Positions 35,635 through 45,309 are shown, numbered from the stretch's first letter. The stretch: 64,000 nt of DNA from Bacteroidia bacterium (GCA_030529945.1 JAUMVX010000004.1:1-64000); one strand, 5' to 3'. The notes: generated from the letters alone by a model not told the origin. Program-made: numbers and translations.

Positions 35635-36672
35635 TTATTTTTCGAAGTCTTTTATCCTCTGCTCTTCAGAGAGCCGGCAGACCATAAGCGTACCGTCCTT
35701 TTCGGCCACGATGTAGTCTTTCAGTCCCTCCAGGACCACTTTTTTCAGCGTGCTCACGCGGACTACACAGCCCTCGCAGTCATAGACTTTCACTTCCGGA
35801 GAGCCGGATAGGGCGTTGCCGTCGGTGTCCTTTTCGGAATTGGCTCTGAGAGAGCCCCAGGTCCCGAGGTCGCTCCAGCCGAAGTCGGAGGGGACGGTAT
35901 AGACCGAGGAAGATTTCTCCATCACTGCATAGTCTATGGAAATCTTCTCGCAGAGCGGGAAGAGACGCCGGGTCCGCTCCGCCTCCTGAGCAGTGTGGAA
36001 ATACGGAGCCAGGGTATCCATAATGGAAGCTATCTGCGGCGCGTATTGTCTGATCGCGGAGGTTATGGTGTCTATGTTCCAGACGAAGATGCCCGCGTTC
36101 CACAGATAATGGCCCTCGCGGAAATACCGCCCGGCCGTTTCGGGCGAAGGCTTTTCGCGGAAGGCCCTGACGTGACGTATCTCGCCCTCCCCTTCCGCGT
36201 CTATGTAACCGTAGCCTGTCTCGGGGCGGGAAGGCTTGATGCCCATCGTGACGATGGCATCGCTGTCCGCGGTGAAATCCAGGGCGAGGGAGATGACTCT
36301 GCGGTACTCCCCGCTGTCCAGCACCAGAGCGTCGGCCGGAGAGACCACCACATTGGCCGCGGGATGCGCGGCCCGGATCTTCCAGCAGGCGAGAGCTATG
36401 CACGGGGCGGTGTTGCGCGAAGCGGGTTCGAGCAGTATGTTCTCCGGGGGCAGCTGCGGGAGCTGCTCGCGCACGATGTCTCTGTACGCTTCGGAGGTCA
36501 CGACCCAGACGCGCTCTATCGGGCAGAGCGGCAGGAAGCGGTCCACGGTCATCTGTATCAGCGTCCTGCCGCAGCCCAGAACGTCCAGGAACTGCTTGGG
36601 ACGCTCCGGCGTACTCATCGGCCAGAAACGGCTGCCGATGCCTCCGGCCATTATGACTACGTGGTTCTCCAT
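35635..36672 (-). CDS. manC: Mannose-1-phosphate guanylyltransferase
   Basis: 345 residues of the GDP-mannose pyrophosphorylase family, making GDP-mannose from GTP and mannose-1-phosphate for glycan synthesis. The nucleotide motif is GGIGSRFWPMSTPERPKQF near the N-terminus, with VSPADALV and the FREKPSPETA motif (the catalytic EKP) and later NAGIFVWN and SIDYAVMEKS. It lacks the phosphomannose isomerase half found in bifunctional forms. It sits 17 bases from nif3. Confidence 0.92.
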   Translation of the reverse strand: MENHVVIMAGGIGSRFWPMSTPERPKQFLDVLGCGRTLIQMTVDRFLPLCPIERVWVVTSEAYRDIVREQLPQLPPENILLEPASRNTAPCIALACWKIRAAHPAANVVVSPADALVLDSGEYRRVISLALDFTADSDAIVTMGIKPSRPETGYGYIDAEGEGEIRHVRAFREKPSPETAGRYFREGHYLWNAGIFVWNIDTITSAIRQYAPQIASIMDTLAPYFHTAQEAERTRRLFPLCEKISIDYAVMEKSSSVYTVPSDFGWSDLGTWGSLRANSEKDTDGNALSGSPEVKVYDCEGCVVRVSTLKKVVLEGLKDYIVAEKDGTLMVCRLSEEQRIKDFEK

Positions 36673-36689
36673 AACTCAGGGGCTGTTTC

Positions 36690-37466
36690 TTATCTGTAGC
36701 GGATAGGATTCGTGTCTATCGAAGTTTTCGCGAGTCTGAGCGGCAGGTCCCCCAGAATCCGGGCCAGCAGGTCCACGGTGAACTGTTCGCTCTGGTAGTG
36801 TCCGAGGGCTACGGCCATCATCTCCGAGGCGGAGGAGCGGCCAAAGAAGCTATGGTAGGAGATCTCTCCCGTGATGAAGCAGTCGGCCCCCATCTGCGCG
36901 GCTCGCTCCATAAGGAACGCTCCCGCGCCTCCGCAGAGGGCCACTCTGCTGATGCGTCGGTCTCCGGCTTCGCTGTACATTACCGTCTGCACATCGAAGG
37001 CTTTCTTGAGCGTGCTGATGAACTCTTCGGCATCCGCCGGAGCGGGGAGGTTTCCGATGAGTCCGGAGCCGCCGCCCTGAGGCTTGGGTTCTATCCATTC
37101 GAGTTCGGAGAGGCCGATAATCTCCGCTATCCTGTCATTCACGCCTCCGGGAGCATTGTCCAGGGAGGTGTGGGCCGAATAGATGGCTATCCCGGCCCTG
37201 ACTGCCTTTATGACGCAGCGCTCCTGATAGGTGGCGGGGGTGAGATGCTTCAGCGGGTTAAAGATCAGAGGATGGTGGGAGACTATCAGACCGAAGCCGC
37301 CGGCGACAGCCTCGTCCACCACTTCTTCCGTCACATCCAGACAGAGCAGGGCCGCTCCCGTTTCCGCCGAAGGGTCTCCGACCTGAAGGCCGGAATTGTC
37401 GAACCCGTCCTGAAACGCGAGCGGCGCATATTGCTCCAGTCTTGCTATGATGTCTTTCAGAATCAT
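36690..37466 (-). CDS. Nif3-like dinuclear metal-centre protein
   Basis: 258 residues of the Nif3/GTP cyclohydrolase I type 2-like family, which forms hexameric toroids with two metals per subunit. Visible metal-site parts: SHHPLIFNPLKHL, SAHTSLDNAPGGVND and the late ALGHYQSEQ. It is the short form without the central insertion (about 100 residues) seen in many Bacteroidota homologues. Function unknown. Its start overlaps the SudA stop by four bases. Confidence 0.88.
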   Translation of the reverse strand: MILKDIIARLEQYAPLAFQDGFDNSGLQVGDPSAETGAALLCLDVTEEVVDEAVAGGFGLIVSHHPLIFNPLKHLTPATYQERCVIKAVRAGIAIYSAHTSLDNAPGGVNDRIAEIIGLSELEWIEPKPQGGGSGLIGNLPAPADAEEFISTLKKAFDVQTVMYSEAGDRRISRVALCGGAGAFLMERAAQMGADCFITGEISYHSFFGRSSASEMMAVALGHYQSEQFTVDLLARILGDLPLRLAKTSIDTNPIRYR

Positions 37467-38869
37467 AGGGATTTCAGATATTCGTCGATGGCTTTCGCCG
37501 CCTTGCGGCCGGCTCCCATCGCGAGGATGACCGTGGCTGCTCCCGTCACGGCGTCGCCTCCGGCGAATACGCCCTTGCGGGTGGTCGCGCCCTCCTCGTC
37601 GGCTACCAGACAGCCCTTGCGGGTGGTCTCGAGGCCTGCGGTGGTGCGGGATATGAGCGGATTCGGAGATGTGCCGAGAGCCATAATCACAGTGTCGGCG
37701 GCTATCTCGAACTCCGAGCCCTCCACAGGGACCGGGGAGCGTCTTCCGCTGGCATCAGGCTCGCCCAGCTCCATACGGATGCATCTGACGGCGCGTACCC
37801 AGCCTTTCTCGTCGGAGAGAATCTCCACAGGGTTCGTGAGCATCTGGAAATCCACGCCCTCTTCGTGTGCGTGATGAACCTCCTCGCGACGGGCCGGGAG
37901 TTCGACCTCGGTACGGCGATAGACTATGGTGGTATCGGCGCCGAGACGCAGGGCCGTGCGGGCCGCATCCATAGCGACATTGCCGCCGCCGACCACTATC
38001 ACCTTCTTTCCGGCGTGGATAGGAGTGAGATAGTCGCTGCGGAAAGCCTTCATAAGGTTATTCCTGGTGAGGAATTCATTGGCGGAGAATACTCCGCAGA
38101 GGTTCTCGCCCGGGATGCCCATAAAGCGCGGCAGTCCGGCTCCCGTTCCGATGAACACGGCTTCGAAGCCTTCCCGGTCCATCAGGGAGTCGATGGTGAC
38201 GGTCTTGCCGACTATGACATCCAGCTCTATCTTCACGCCGAGAGTCCTCACTATGTCGATTTCGGACTTCACCACGGTGTCCTTAGGCAGACGGAACTCC
38301 GGGATGCCGTATTCCAGAACGCCTCCGGCTTTGTGCAGGGCCTCGAAGATGGTCACGTCGTAACCCCATTTGGCGAGGTCCGCCGCACAGGCGAGTCCGG
38401 CAGGGCCAGAACCTATGATGGCGACCTTATGTTTCTGATGTACAGGGTATGCGGTGGTGGCGACCTTATGCCGGAATGCGTCGCGCCCCTCGCCGTGGGC
38501 ATAGTCGGCCACGAAACGCTCGAGCTTGCCGATGGCTACGCTCTCCCCCTTCACTCCGAGGATGCAGCTGCCTTCGCACTGGCTCTCCTGCGGGCATACG
38601 CGGCCGCAGACAGCCGGAAGCGAGGAGTCCTGAGCTATGATGCAGGCGGCCTCGACGAAGTCGCCCTTGGCCACTTCGGCTATGAAATCAGGTATCTTGA
38701 TGCTTACCGGGCAAGCTCCGACGCAGCGCGGATTCTTGCAGTGCAGACAGCGCGAGGCTTCGAGCTGCGCCTCTTCGGCATTGTAGCCGTAGCACACTTC
38801 TTCGAAATTCGTAGCGCGTACTTTCGGGTCCTGTTCGCGTACAGGCACTCTCGGGATTCTATTTGCCAT
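37463..38869 (-). CDS. Glutamate synthase small-subunit-like FAD/NAD oxidoreductase (SudA/NfnB-like)
   Basis: 468 residues from ATG 38869 (MANRIPRVPVREQDP); an earlier in-frame start would run through most of the SudB end and is rejected. The N-terminal Fe-S part has CLHCKNPRCVGACPV and CGRVCPQESQCEGSC. Then come an FAD site GSGPAGLACAADLAKWGYDV and an NAD(P) site VVGGGNVAMDAARTALRLGA. With the SudB-like gene upstream (11-base overlap) it forms an NfnAB/SudAB-type complex moving electrons between NAD(P)H and ferredoxin or sulfide. It is often called gltA, but no large glutamate synthase gene is near. Confidence 0.9.
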   Translation of the reverse strand: MANRIPRVPVREQDPKVRATNFEEVCYGYNAEEAQLEASRCLHCKNPRCVGACPVSIKIPDFIAEVAKGDFVEAACIIAQDSSLPAVCGRVCPQESQCEGSCILGVKGESVAIGKLERFVADYAHGEGRDAFRHKVATTAYPVHQKHKVAIIGSGPAGLACAADLAKWGYDVTIFEALHKAGGVLEYGIPEFRLPKDTVVKSEIDIVRTLGVKIELDVIVGKTVTIDSLMDREGFEAVFIGTGAGLPRFMGIPGENLCGVFSANEFLTRNNLMKAFRSDYLTPIHAGKKVIVVGGGNVAMDAARTALRLGADTTIVYRRTEVELPARREEVHHAHEEGVDFQMLTNPVEILSDEKGWVRAVRCIRMELGEPDASGRRSPVPVEGSEFEIAADTVIMALGTSPNPLISRTTAGLETTRKGCLVADEEGATTRKGVFAGGDAVTGAATVILAMGAGRKAAKAIDEYLKSL

Positions 38870-39701
38870 AATTTTCAAGAGCCTCCTTCTCTTCTGTCTT
38901 ATACTGTCCCTGACGACGCATAGCCTCGTCGAAATCCACTTCGTATCCGTCAAATTCCGGTCCGTCCACGCAGGCGAAGCGTGTCTTTCCGCCCACGCTT
39001 ACGCGGCAGGCCCCGCACATTCCCGTACCGTCCACCATAAGGGTATTCAGGCTGACGATGACAGGCAAAGAGAGCTTGCGGCAGGTCAGAGTGGCGAATT
39101 TCATCATTATCATAGGTCCGATGGCCACGGCGTTAGTATATTTGCGGCCTTCCGCGTAAAGTTTCTCCAGCATTCCTGTCACCATACCGTGGAAGCCCTC
39201 GCTGCCGTCATCCGTGCAGATGAAGAGATTGTCGCAGACGGCGGCCATTTCCTCCCTGTAGATGAGCAGGTCTCGGGTCTTGGCTCCTACGATGACATCC
39301 ACCGGAACTCCGTGGGCGTGCAGCCATTTCGCCTGAGGATATACAGGCGCGGTGCCCACGCCGCCGGCGATGAAGACCACGCGTGTCTGCGCGAGCTTCT
39401 CCGGAGTCATGGAGATGAATTCGGACGCGTTTCCGAGAGGGCCCACCACATCGGCGAAGCGCTCTCCCGTCTCCATCGAGCAGATCTTCTTGGTGGATGC
39501 GCCGATGATCTGGGTCACGATGGTGACAGTGCCTTCCTTTCTGTCGTAGTCACTGATGGTCAGCGGGATGCGTTCTCCCTTCTCATCAGCGCGGACGATA
39601 AGGAATTGCCCCGGCATAGCCGCGCCGGCCAGTCGGGGAGCTGAAACCACCATCTTGCAGATGGTAGGGGTCAGCATACTCTTTTGGATAATCTCAAACA
39701 T
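38859..39701 (-). CDS. FAD/NAD-binding ferredoxin reductase subunit (SudB/NfnA-like)
   Basis: 280 residues: an FAD-binding barrel (PGQFLIVRADEKGERIPLTISDYD), an NAD-binding part (FIAGGVGTAPVYPQAKWLHAHGV), and a C-terminal [2Fe-2S] loop MCGACRVSVGGKTRFACVDGPEFDG. It resembles sulfide/dihydroorotate dehydrogenase-type reductase subunits. It partners the following gene. The stretch to the Rnf genes is 85 bases with a possible hairpin. Confidence 0.9.
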   Translation of the reverse strand: MFEIIQKSMLTPTICKMVVSAPRLAGAAMPGQFLIVRADEKGERIPLTISDYDRKEGTVTIVTQIIGASTKKICSMETGERFADVVGPLGNASEFISMTPEKLAQTRVVFIAGGVGTAPVYPQAKWLHAHGVPVDVIVGAKTRDLLIYREEMAAVCDNLFICTDDGSEGFHGMVTGMLEKLYAEGRKYTNAVAIGPMIMMKFATLTCRKLSLPVIVSLNTLMVDGTGMCGACRVSVGGKTRFACVDGPEFDGYEVDFDEAMRRQGQYKTEEKEALENYGK

Positions 39702-39743
39702 ATAAGTATTTCGGGGAAGAATCTTGTGTTATAACGTTAAAGG

Positions 39744-39768
39744 GGGCAGCCCGCAACCGGCACTGCCC
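39744..39768 (-). terminator. Possible weak terminator or attenuator between rnfA and sudB
   Basis: The arms GGGCAG (minus strand, 39763-39768) and CTGCCC (39744-39749) can pair around a 13-base loop and are followed by CCTTTAA, a poor T-run. It may reduce read-through from the Rnf genes into sudB. I would not treat it as a full terminator. Confidence 0.35.
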
Positions 39769-39786
39769 TCATATATGATATGTCCG

Positions 39787-40389
39787 CTATACCATCCCGG
39801 AGAATCCGAGAAAGGCCATAGCCATAATGCTCACCGTGATGAGCGCGATAGGAAGCCCCCTGAAGGACTTCGGCACGTCGCACATAGCCAGATGCTCGCG
39901 CAGACCCGCGAAGAGAATCATCGCCAGGCCATAGCCTATGGAAGTGGCCAGCGCATAGACCACGGACTCGCCCAGATTCAGCAGATGGGCCGCCTCGCCT
40001 CCGAAGCTGAACTCCTTTGTGACCACGGTGATGGCTACGCCGAGCACGGCGCAGTTCGTAGTGATCAGAGGCAGGAAGATTCCGAGAGCCTGATACAGGG
40101 CCGGGCTGATTTTCTTCAGTATGATCTCCACCATCTGCACCAGGGCCGCGATGACCAGGATGAAAGAAATGGTCTGCAGGAAGGTCAGGTCCAGAGGTAT
40201 CAGAAGGTACTGGTTAAGCAGATATGTGACCACCGTAGCGAGCGTGATGACGAAGCACACGGCTCCGGACATTCCGACGGCGGTGGAGAGCTTGTTCGAA
40301 ACGCCCAGGAAAGGACAGATTCCGAGGAACTGCGCCAGAAGGACGTTGTTTATGAAAATCGCCGAGATGATGATGAGTATGTATTCCAT
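39787..40389 (-). CDS. rnfA: Electron transport complex subunit RnfA
   Basis: 200 residues, six membrane segments, with the family N-terminus MEYILIIISAIFINNVLLAQFLGICPFLGVS containing the conserved NN and C that bind the membrane-embedded Fe-S centre shared with RnfE. Rnf couples ferredoxin:NAD electron transfer to ion translocation. Last of the six rnf genes, 12 bases after rnfE. Confidence 0.94.
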   Translation of the reverse strand: MEYILIIISAIFINNVLLAQFLGICPFLGVSNKLSTAVGMSGAVCFVITLATVVTYLLNQYLLIPLDLTFLQTISFILVIAALVQMVEIILKKISPALYQALGIFLPLITTNCAVLGVAITVVTKEFSFGGEAAHLLNLGESVVYALATSIGYGLAMILFAGLREHLAMCDVPKSFRGLPIALITVSIMAMAFLGFSGMV

Positions 40390-40401
40390 ATTATGCCCTC
40401 C

Positions 40402-40989
40402 TTACTGTTTTTTCAGATATTTGTTGAAAAGGACCATCAGATAGCCCAGCACCAGAAAAGCTCCCGGGGCCATCACGAAGGCGAGTATGCCGTCGCCGGC
40501 TATGAACTTCCATCCGAAGACGGAACCGCTTCCGAGAATCTCGCGGATGATGCCGATTACCGTCAGCGACAAGGTGAAACCGATGCCTATTCCCAGGCCG
40601 TCCAGAGCGCTGTCCAGCACTCCGTGCGAATTCGCGTAGGCCTCAGCGCGGCCGAGCACGATGCAGTTCACCACGATGAGCGGGATGAAGAGGCCGAGAG
40701 TGGAGTACACCGCCGGCACGTAAGCCTGCATAAGCAGCTGGAGCACGGTCACGAACGCCGCTATCACGACGATGTACACGGGGATGTGCACCTTGTCCGG
40801 AACCATCGGGGCGAGGAGTGAAATCGCGATATTCGAAAGCACCAGGACGAAGAGCGTGGCAAGTCCCATCTCCAGACCGTTCATCGCCGAAGTGGTGGTG
40901 GCCAGAGTAGGACACATACCCAGAACGAGCGAGAACGTAGGGTTGTCCTTTATGAATCCCTTGGTTATCAAAGAAAGTTTGCTGCTCAT
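40402..40989 (-). CDS. rnfE: Electron transport complex subunit RnfE
   Basis: 195 residues and six membrane helices. Conserved features include NPTFSLVLGMCPTLATTTSA near residues 15-35 with the cysteine of the embedded Fe-S centre, and PLIVVNCIVLGRAEAYA. It is the RnfA homologue that sits in the opposite membrane topology. The next gene, rnfA, follows after 12 bases. Confidence 0.94.
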   Translation of the reverse strand: MSSKLSLITKGFIKDNPTFSLVLGMCPTLATTTSAMNGLEMGLATLFVLVLSNIAISLLAPMVPDKVHIPVYIVVIAAFVTVLQLLMQAYVPAVYSTLGLFIPLIVVNCIVLGRAEAYANSHGVLDSALDGLGIGIGFTLSLTVIGIIREILGSGSVFGWKFIAGDGILAFVMAPGAFLVLGYLMVLFNKYLKKQ

Positions 40990-40992
40990 ACT

Positions 40993-41556
40993 TTACTCCT
41001 CCTCTGAACTGTTAAATGATTTGACAAGTTCCACGGCGTTGCGCACAGCCTTGGTGTAGGCGCGCGAGGTGATGGTGGACGCGGTTATCCCGTCTATGTC
41101 GCCGCCGTCCTTCTTTACGTCCAGACGGCCGGAAAATCCCCGGAACTGGGAGATGAAGGCCTCGTCGGTCTGACATTTGGCCCCGAGACCCGGAGTCTCG
41201 TTGCACTCGAGCACCGCAGTATTGCAGACGGTCCCGTCAGGGAGTACGCCGACCATCAGTTTAAGCGTGCCGCTGAAGCCGTTCACCGAGGAGGTTACCG
41301 CATACGCCAGAGGCTCCCCCTCCGACTCGCTGACATAGTATTCGTATTCCTGCCCCCCGAAAGAAGCCGTGCGGGCCTCGGAGACAGTCCCTCCCTCAGG
41401 AAGAACCTTACCTATGGACTCCTGGAGAGCTTTCTGTGAAGCCTGCAGGATAGGCTGATATGTCACCGCATACACGGCTGCCAGAATGCCGGAACTGAAG
41501 AGGCAGACCAGCGTGAGGCACAGGGCCATATTCTTCAAAGTGGATTTTGCCGCCAT
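40993..41556 (-). CDS. rnfG: Electron transport complex subunit RnfG
   Basis: 187 residues with one N-terminal membrane helix (about 9-30) and a periplasmic FMN-binding domain. The flavin attachment motif (SGAT-like) appears as DGITASTITSRAYTKAV near the C-terminus, where threonine carries the covalent FMN. TPGLGAK-type text (ETPGLGAKCQTDEAF) is also conserved. Three bases from rnfE and three from rnfD. Confidence 0.93.
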   Translation of the reverse strand: MAAKSTLKNMALCLTLVCLFSSGILAAVYAVTYQPILQASQKALQESIGKVLPEGGTVSEARTASFGGQEYEYYVSESEGEPLAYAVTSSVNGFSGTLKLMVGVLPDGTVCNTAVLECNETPGLGAKCQTDEAFISQFRGFSGRLDVKKDGGDIDGITASTITSRAYTKAVRNAVELVKSFNSSEEE

Positions 41557-41559
41557 AAT

Positions 41560-42543
41560 TTACGCCCTCCCGTATTTTTTCTGATGGAACGCCCTGTTAA
41601 GGAGCGGAACCGTGATGTTCATAAGCAGAATCGCGAAGGACATACCCTCGGGATACGAGCCGAAGTAGCGGATGAGCATAGTCAGAAGCCCGATTCCGAT
41701 ACCGTAGATTATGCCTCCCTTGACGCTCATAGGCGAAGTGACATAGTCGGTCGCCATAAAGCAGCTTCCCAGTATCATACCTCCGGTGAGCAGATTGAAG
41801 ACAGGGTCAGTGAAGCGCGAAGGGTCGCAGAGCCACATAATCCCCGAGAACACGAACACCGTGAGCCAGATCGACAGAGTGATGTGCGGTCTGACGACGC
41901 GGCGCACGAGCAGATAGACGAAGCCGAGCAGCAGCGCGATCGCCGAGACTTCTCCGGCGGAACCTCCGATGCCGGCGAAGAGCATCTGCGTGTAGCTGAA
42001 GCCCTCGCCCAGAATGTCCTGGACCGTCGAGCCATTCATCAGACCTTCCTTTATCGCACCCAGCGGAGTGGGGCCGCTGTAAGCGTCCAATGCGAATACT
42101 CCCTGCGGAGCCTCCCAGCGGGTCATCGCCACAGGGAAGGAGATCAGAAGGAATACGCGGGCGGCGATGGCCGGATTGAAGACATTCTGTCCCAGACCGC
42201 CGAAGGACATCTTGACCACGCCGATGGCGAAGAGGGCTCCGATGCACACTATCCACCACGGAGATGTGAAAGGCAGGTTCATTCCGAGCAGAATGCCTGT
42301 CACGACGGCGGAAAGGTCGCCGATGGTGGTGGACTCTTTCTTGAAGAGATAGCGGGTGATGAGGTATTCGAATACCACACAGGAAGCTACGCTCACGCCG
42401 AGAACCATAAGTTCCCTCCATCCGTACACGAGGATGGAGACTATAACTGCCGGCATCAGAGCTATGACGACATCGCGCATAATGCTCCGGGTGGAGACAT
42501 CTGAATGTATATGCGGAGACGGAGAAACCAGTAACTTGTTCAT
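41560..42543 (-). CDS. rnfD: Electron transport complex subunit RnfD
   Basis: 327 residues from ATG 42543 (MNKLLVSPSPHIHSDVSTRSIM); the longer in-frame start would run into rnfC and is rejected. Multiple membrane helices. The covalent FMN threonine is expected in DAYSGPTPLGAIKEG. Related to NqrB. Seventeen bases separate it from the rnfC stop. Confidence 0.93.
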   Translation of the reverse strand: MNKLLVSPSPHIHSDVSTRSIMRDVVIALMPAVIVSILVYGWRELMVLGVSVASCVVFEYLITRYLFKKESTTIGDLSAVVTGILLGMNLPFTSPWWIVCIGALFAIGVVKMSFGGLGQNVFNPAIAARVFLLISFPVAMTRWEAPQGVFALDAYSGPTPLGAIKEGLMNGSTVQDILGEGFSYTQMLFAGIGGSAGEVSAIALLLGFVYLLVRRVVRPHITLSIWLTVFVFSGIMWLCDPSRFTDPVFNLLTGGMILGSCFMATDYVTSPMSVKGGIIYGIGIGLLTMLIRYFGSYPEGMSFAILLMNITVPLLNRAFHQKKYGRA

Positions 42544-42560
42544 AACTGTCTGACGATATA

Positions 42561-43946
42561 TTATTTGCTTGAGGCTGCGGCGGCCGCCTTGGCCTCTGCC
42601 GCCCTCGCTCTCATAATGGACATTACCTCGGCCTTGCTCTGACGGATGATGTCGAGCAGCGGAATCTGCGCCGGACAGCTGTAGAGACAGCATCCGCATT
42701 CTATGCAGTCCTGGACTGCGTTAGCCTCCAGGCCGGCCTCCTGGTCGCCGGCGAGAGCCAGACGCCTCAGGAGGAACGGCTCAAGCCCCATCGGGCACGC
42801 TTCCGCGCAGCGTCCGCAGCGGATACAGGCGCTCTCGGTTCCCCGTCGCGTAGCTGCGGCGGAAAGATAGAGGATGGAAGAGGAACCCTTCACCGTGCAG
42901 GCATCGAGATTCACGATGGCCTTTCCCATCATAGGGCCGCCGCTGACGATCTTCGCGGCACCCTCCGGAACACCTCCGGCATACTCCGCTATGTAGCTGA
43001 GCGGCATACCGATGCGGAAGAGATAGTTATGCTGCTTCTCGACCGGAATGCAGTCTCCGGTAATCGTCAGCACATTCGTTATGAGCGGCTTATGCTTCTG
43101 CACCGCCTCATAGACGGCCAGGGACGTGGCCACATTCTGCACCACGGCGCCCTCGCTTATAGGCAGTCGGCCGGACTTCACCTGCCGTCTGAGGACAGCG
43201 TCGATGAGCTGCTTTTCGCCGCCCTGCGGATATTTCTTCTTGAGAGGAAGTACCGAGATATCGGGGTAGCCGAGCTCCGCGCAGGCCTTTTCCATAGCGG
43301 AGATGGCCTCCGGCTTGTTCTCCTCTATGCCGACCACGCAGCGGCAACCGCCCAATATCTTCTGCATTATGGCGGCTCCTACTATGATCTCGCGACTTCT
43401 TTCGAGCATTATGCGGAAGTCGCTCGTGAGGTAAGGCTCACACTCGGCTCCGTTTATTATCAGGCATTCGGCCTTCGCGTTCGGGCCGGGATTCAGTTTC
43501 ACGTGCGTAGGGAAGGTGGCTCCGCCCAGACCCACTACGCCGCAGGCCTTGATGCACTCGAGCATCGCAGGCACATCCTGAGGAATCTCGGAGGCGAGTG
43601 TGTCGCTCAGGTCGATTCCCTCCGCCCACTCGTCGCCCTCGACGGCTATCTCCACGTGGGTCACCATCCTGCCGGCGAGGTCTGCGCGGGGAGCTATGCT
43701 TTTGACCGTTCCCGATACGGAAGAATGCACGTAAGCGGAAATGAAACCTCCCGGTTCGGCTATGACCTGACCGGTCTTCACCTTGTCACCTGCGGCCACG
43801 ACGGGTTTCGCCGGTGCTCCGAGGTGCTGGGCCATCGATATATATACCGTCTGCGGAAGCGGAAGAACTTCTATGGCGCAGGCGCGGGAGAGCTTGGCAT
43901 CGTCAGGATGCACACCCCCGATTCTGAAAGTGGTAAGCTTACTCAT
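42561..43946 (-). CDS. rnfC: Electron transport complex subunit RnfC
   Basis: 461 residues from ATG 43946 (MSKLTTFRIGGVHP), overlapping the rnfB stop by eight bases. The NADH/flavin part includes VGLGGATFPTHVKL and LIINGAECEPYLTSD. Two C-terminal [4Fe-4S] motifs are CIRCGRCAEACPMGLEP and CIECGCCLYSCPAQIP. It is the soluble NADH-oxidising subunit. A short alanine-rich tail ends the protein; the family is sometimes longer. Confidence 0.93.
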   Translation of the reverse strand: MSKLTTFRIGGVHPDDAKLSRACAIEVLPLPQTVYISMAQHLGAPAKPVVAAGDKVKTGQVIAEPGGFISAYVHSSVSGTVKSIAPRADLAGRMVTHVEIAVEGDEWAEGIDLSDTLASEIPQDVPAMLECIKACGVVGLGGATFPTHVKLNPGPNAKAECLIINGAECEPYLTSDFRIMLERSREIIVGAAIMQKILGGCRCVVGIEENKPEAISAMEKACAELGYPDISVLPLKKKYPQGGEKQLIDAVLRRQVKSGRLPISEGAVVQNVATSLAVYEAVQKHKPLITNVLTITGDCIPVEKQHNYLFRIGMPLSYIAEYAGGVPEGAAKIVSGGPMMGKAIVNLDACTVKGSSSILYLSAAATRRGTESACIRCGRCAEACPMGLEPFLLRRLALAGDQEAGLEANAVQDCIECGCCLYSCPAQIPLLDIIRQSKAEVMSIMRARAAEAKAAAAASSK

Positions 43947-44883
43947 CTGTTTTTTCCTCCTCCTTCTTCTTCGGTTCAAGATTGGCAGCAGCGGCCTTCG
44001 CGGCCTCCTGCGCCTTCTTCCTGCGCTCGGCCACGCGGGCCTTTATGCCCTCCACGTCAAGCGGCTTCGGGAAGTTCACGCCGTGGATCGCTCCTGTCGG
44101 GCACATCGCCTCGCACTCGCGGCACAGGCGGCACTTGGTGAAGTCTATGTAGGCGAGATTGTTCCCGAAGACTATCGCATCGTGAGTGCAGACCTTGGCG
44201 CAGACTCCGCAGCCCACGCAGGCGGCGGAGCAGACTTTCTTCGCGGCGGGACCCTTCTCCCGGCTCATACAGCTGACGTACATACGCATTCCGCGAGGGC
44301 CGGCGTTGCGAAGCTCGATGATGTTTTTAGGACAGGCCTTCACGCAGGCGCCGCAGGCTGTACACTTGCTCTCGTCCACCTCGGGAAGACCGGTCTTCGG
44401 GTTCATCGCGATGGCTCCGAAGCGGCAGGCGGCCACGCAGTCTCCGCAGCCCAGACAGCCGTAGGAGCAGCCCGTCTCGCCGGTGTAGAGAGCGGCCATC
44501 ACCTTGCAGGAACGGTAGCCGTCGTATTCATTGGTGCGCGGACGGGCTTCACAGCTTCCGTTGCAGCGGACCGCTGCCACCATCGGCGCTTTCTGCTTCA
44601 CTTCGTAGCCGAGAATCCCGGCGACCTTAGCCATAACCTCGTTTCCTCCGACAGGACAGAAATGACTATCGAGATTCGGAGCCTTCACGGCCGCTTCGGC
44701 GAATGCGCGGCAGCCCGCGAAACCGCAGCCGCCGCAATTGGCTCCCGGCATCACCGCCTCCACCTCGTCGATGCGCGGGTCTTCCTCCACCCGGAACTTC
44801 TTCGCGACGAAGAAGAGCACGAGGGCGAGCAGAAGGCCCAGGACGGTGAGGATCACGATGGTCCAGATGATAATACCACTCAT
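43939..44883 (-). CDS. rnfB: Electron transport complex subunit RnfB
   Basis: 314 residues. One N-terminal membrane helix (about 3-25), then the cysteine motif MPGANCGGCGFAGCRAFAE with a distant fourth cysteine, and several [4Fe-4S] ferredoxin motifs (CGDCVAACRFGA, CTACGACVKACPKN, CVGCGVCAKVCTHDA, CRLCRECEAMCPTGA). It receives electrons from ferredoxin. The lysine-rich C-terminus is variable in the family. Five bases from the rseC-like gene. Confidence 0.94.
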   Translation of the reverse strand: MSGIIIWTIVILTVLGLLLALVLFFVAKKFRVEEDPRIDEVEAVMPGANCGGCGFAGCRAFAEAAVKAPNLDSHFCPVGGNEVMAKVAGILGYEVKQKAPMVAAVRCNGSCEARPRTNEYDGYRSCKVMAALYTGETGCSYGCLGCGDCVAACRFGAIAMNPKTGLPEVDESKCTACGACVKACPKNIIELRNAGPRGMRMYVSCMSREKGPAAKKVCSAACVGCGVCAKVCTHDAIVFGNNLAYIDFTKCRLCRECEAMCPTGAIHGVNFPKPLDVEGIKARVAERRKKAQEAAKAAAANLEPKKKEEEKTDE

Positions 44884-44888
44884 TGTTC

Positions 44889-45308
44889 TTATGCGTTAAT
44901 GTTTCTAATTCTGAATTTCCATTTGCCGCCCAGACGGTTTCTGAGCAGGTAAAGCGTCATATAGTACAGGGCCGCGGCCCCGGCTCCGCAGAGTGCGGAA
45001 AGGCCCTCGGACAGGCCCAGCGACAGCGGCAGCAGAATGAAGCTCACGAGCAGGACGAGCGGGATGATGTAGGCCGTCCACACCGCCTTGTGGGCATCGG
45101 CGGAGCCCAGAAGCACCTCGACTTCCTGTCCCACGGAATAAGCTGCGGCGGAAGAGGTCTTCACTTCTATGTCCTTCAGCGCTGTTCCGCCCGCGGGACA
45201 GGCTCCCTTGGCGTGGCAGGCGGAGCAGGCCGATTCGGAGACGATCTCCACCGTGACGCTCCCGTCCGCGACGGATTTGATTCTGCCTTTATGCGCTATC
45301 TCCTCCAT
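44889..45308 (-). CDS. rseC: RseC/MucC-like SoxR-reducing system protein
   Basis: 139 residues. N-terminal cysteine-rich part with SACSACHAKGACPAG, then two membrane helices (about 75-95 and 98-122). RseC proteins are encoded with Rnf/Rsx genes and are thought to help the complex reduce SoxR or load metal centres. Starts one base after dnaB stop and five before rnfB. Confidence 0.88.
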   Translation of the reverse strand: MEEIAHKGRIKSVADGSVTVEIVSESACSACHAKGACPAGGTALKDIEVKTSSAAAYSVGQEVEVLLGSADAHKAVWTAYIIPLVLLVSFILLPLSLGLSEGLSALCGAGAAALYYMTLYLLRNRLGGKWKFRIRNINA

Positions 45309-45309
45309 A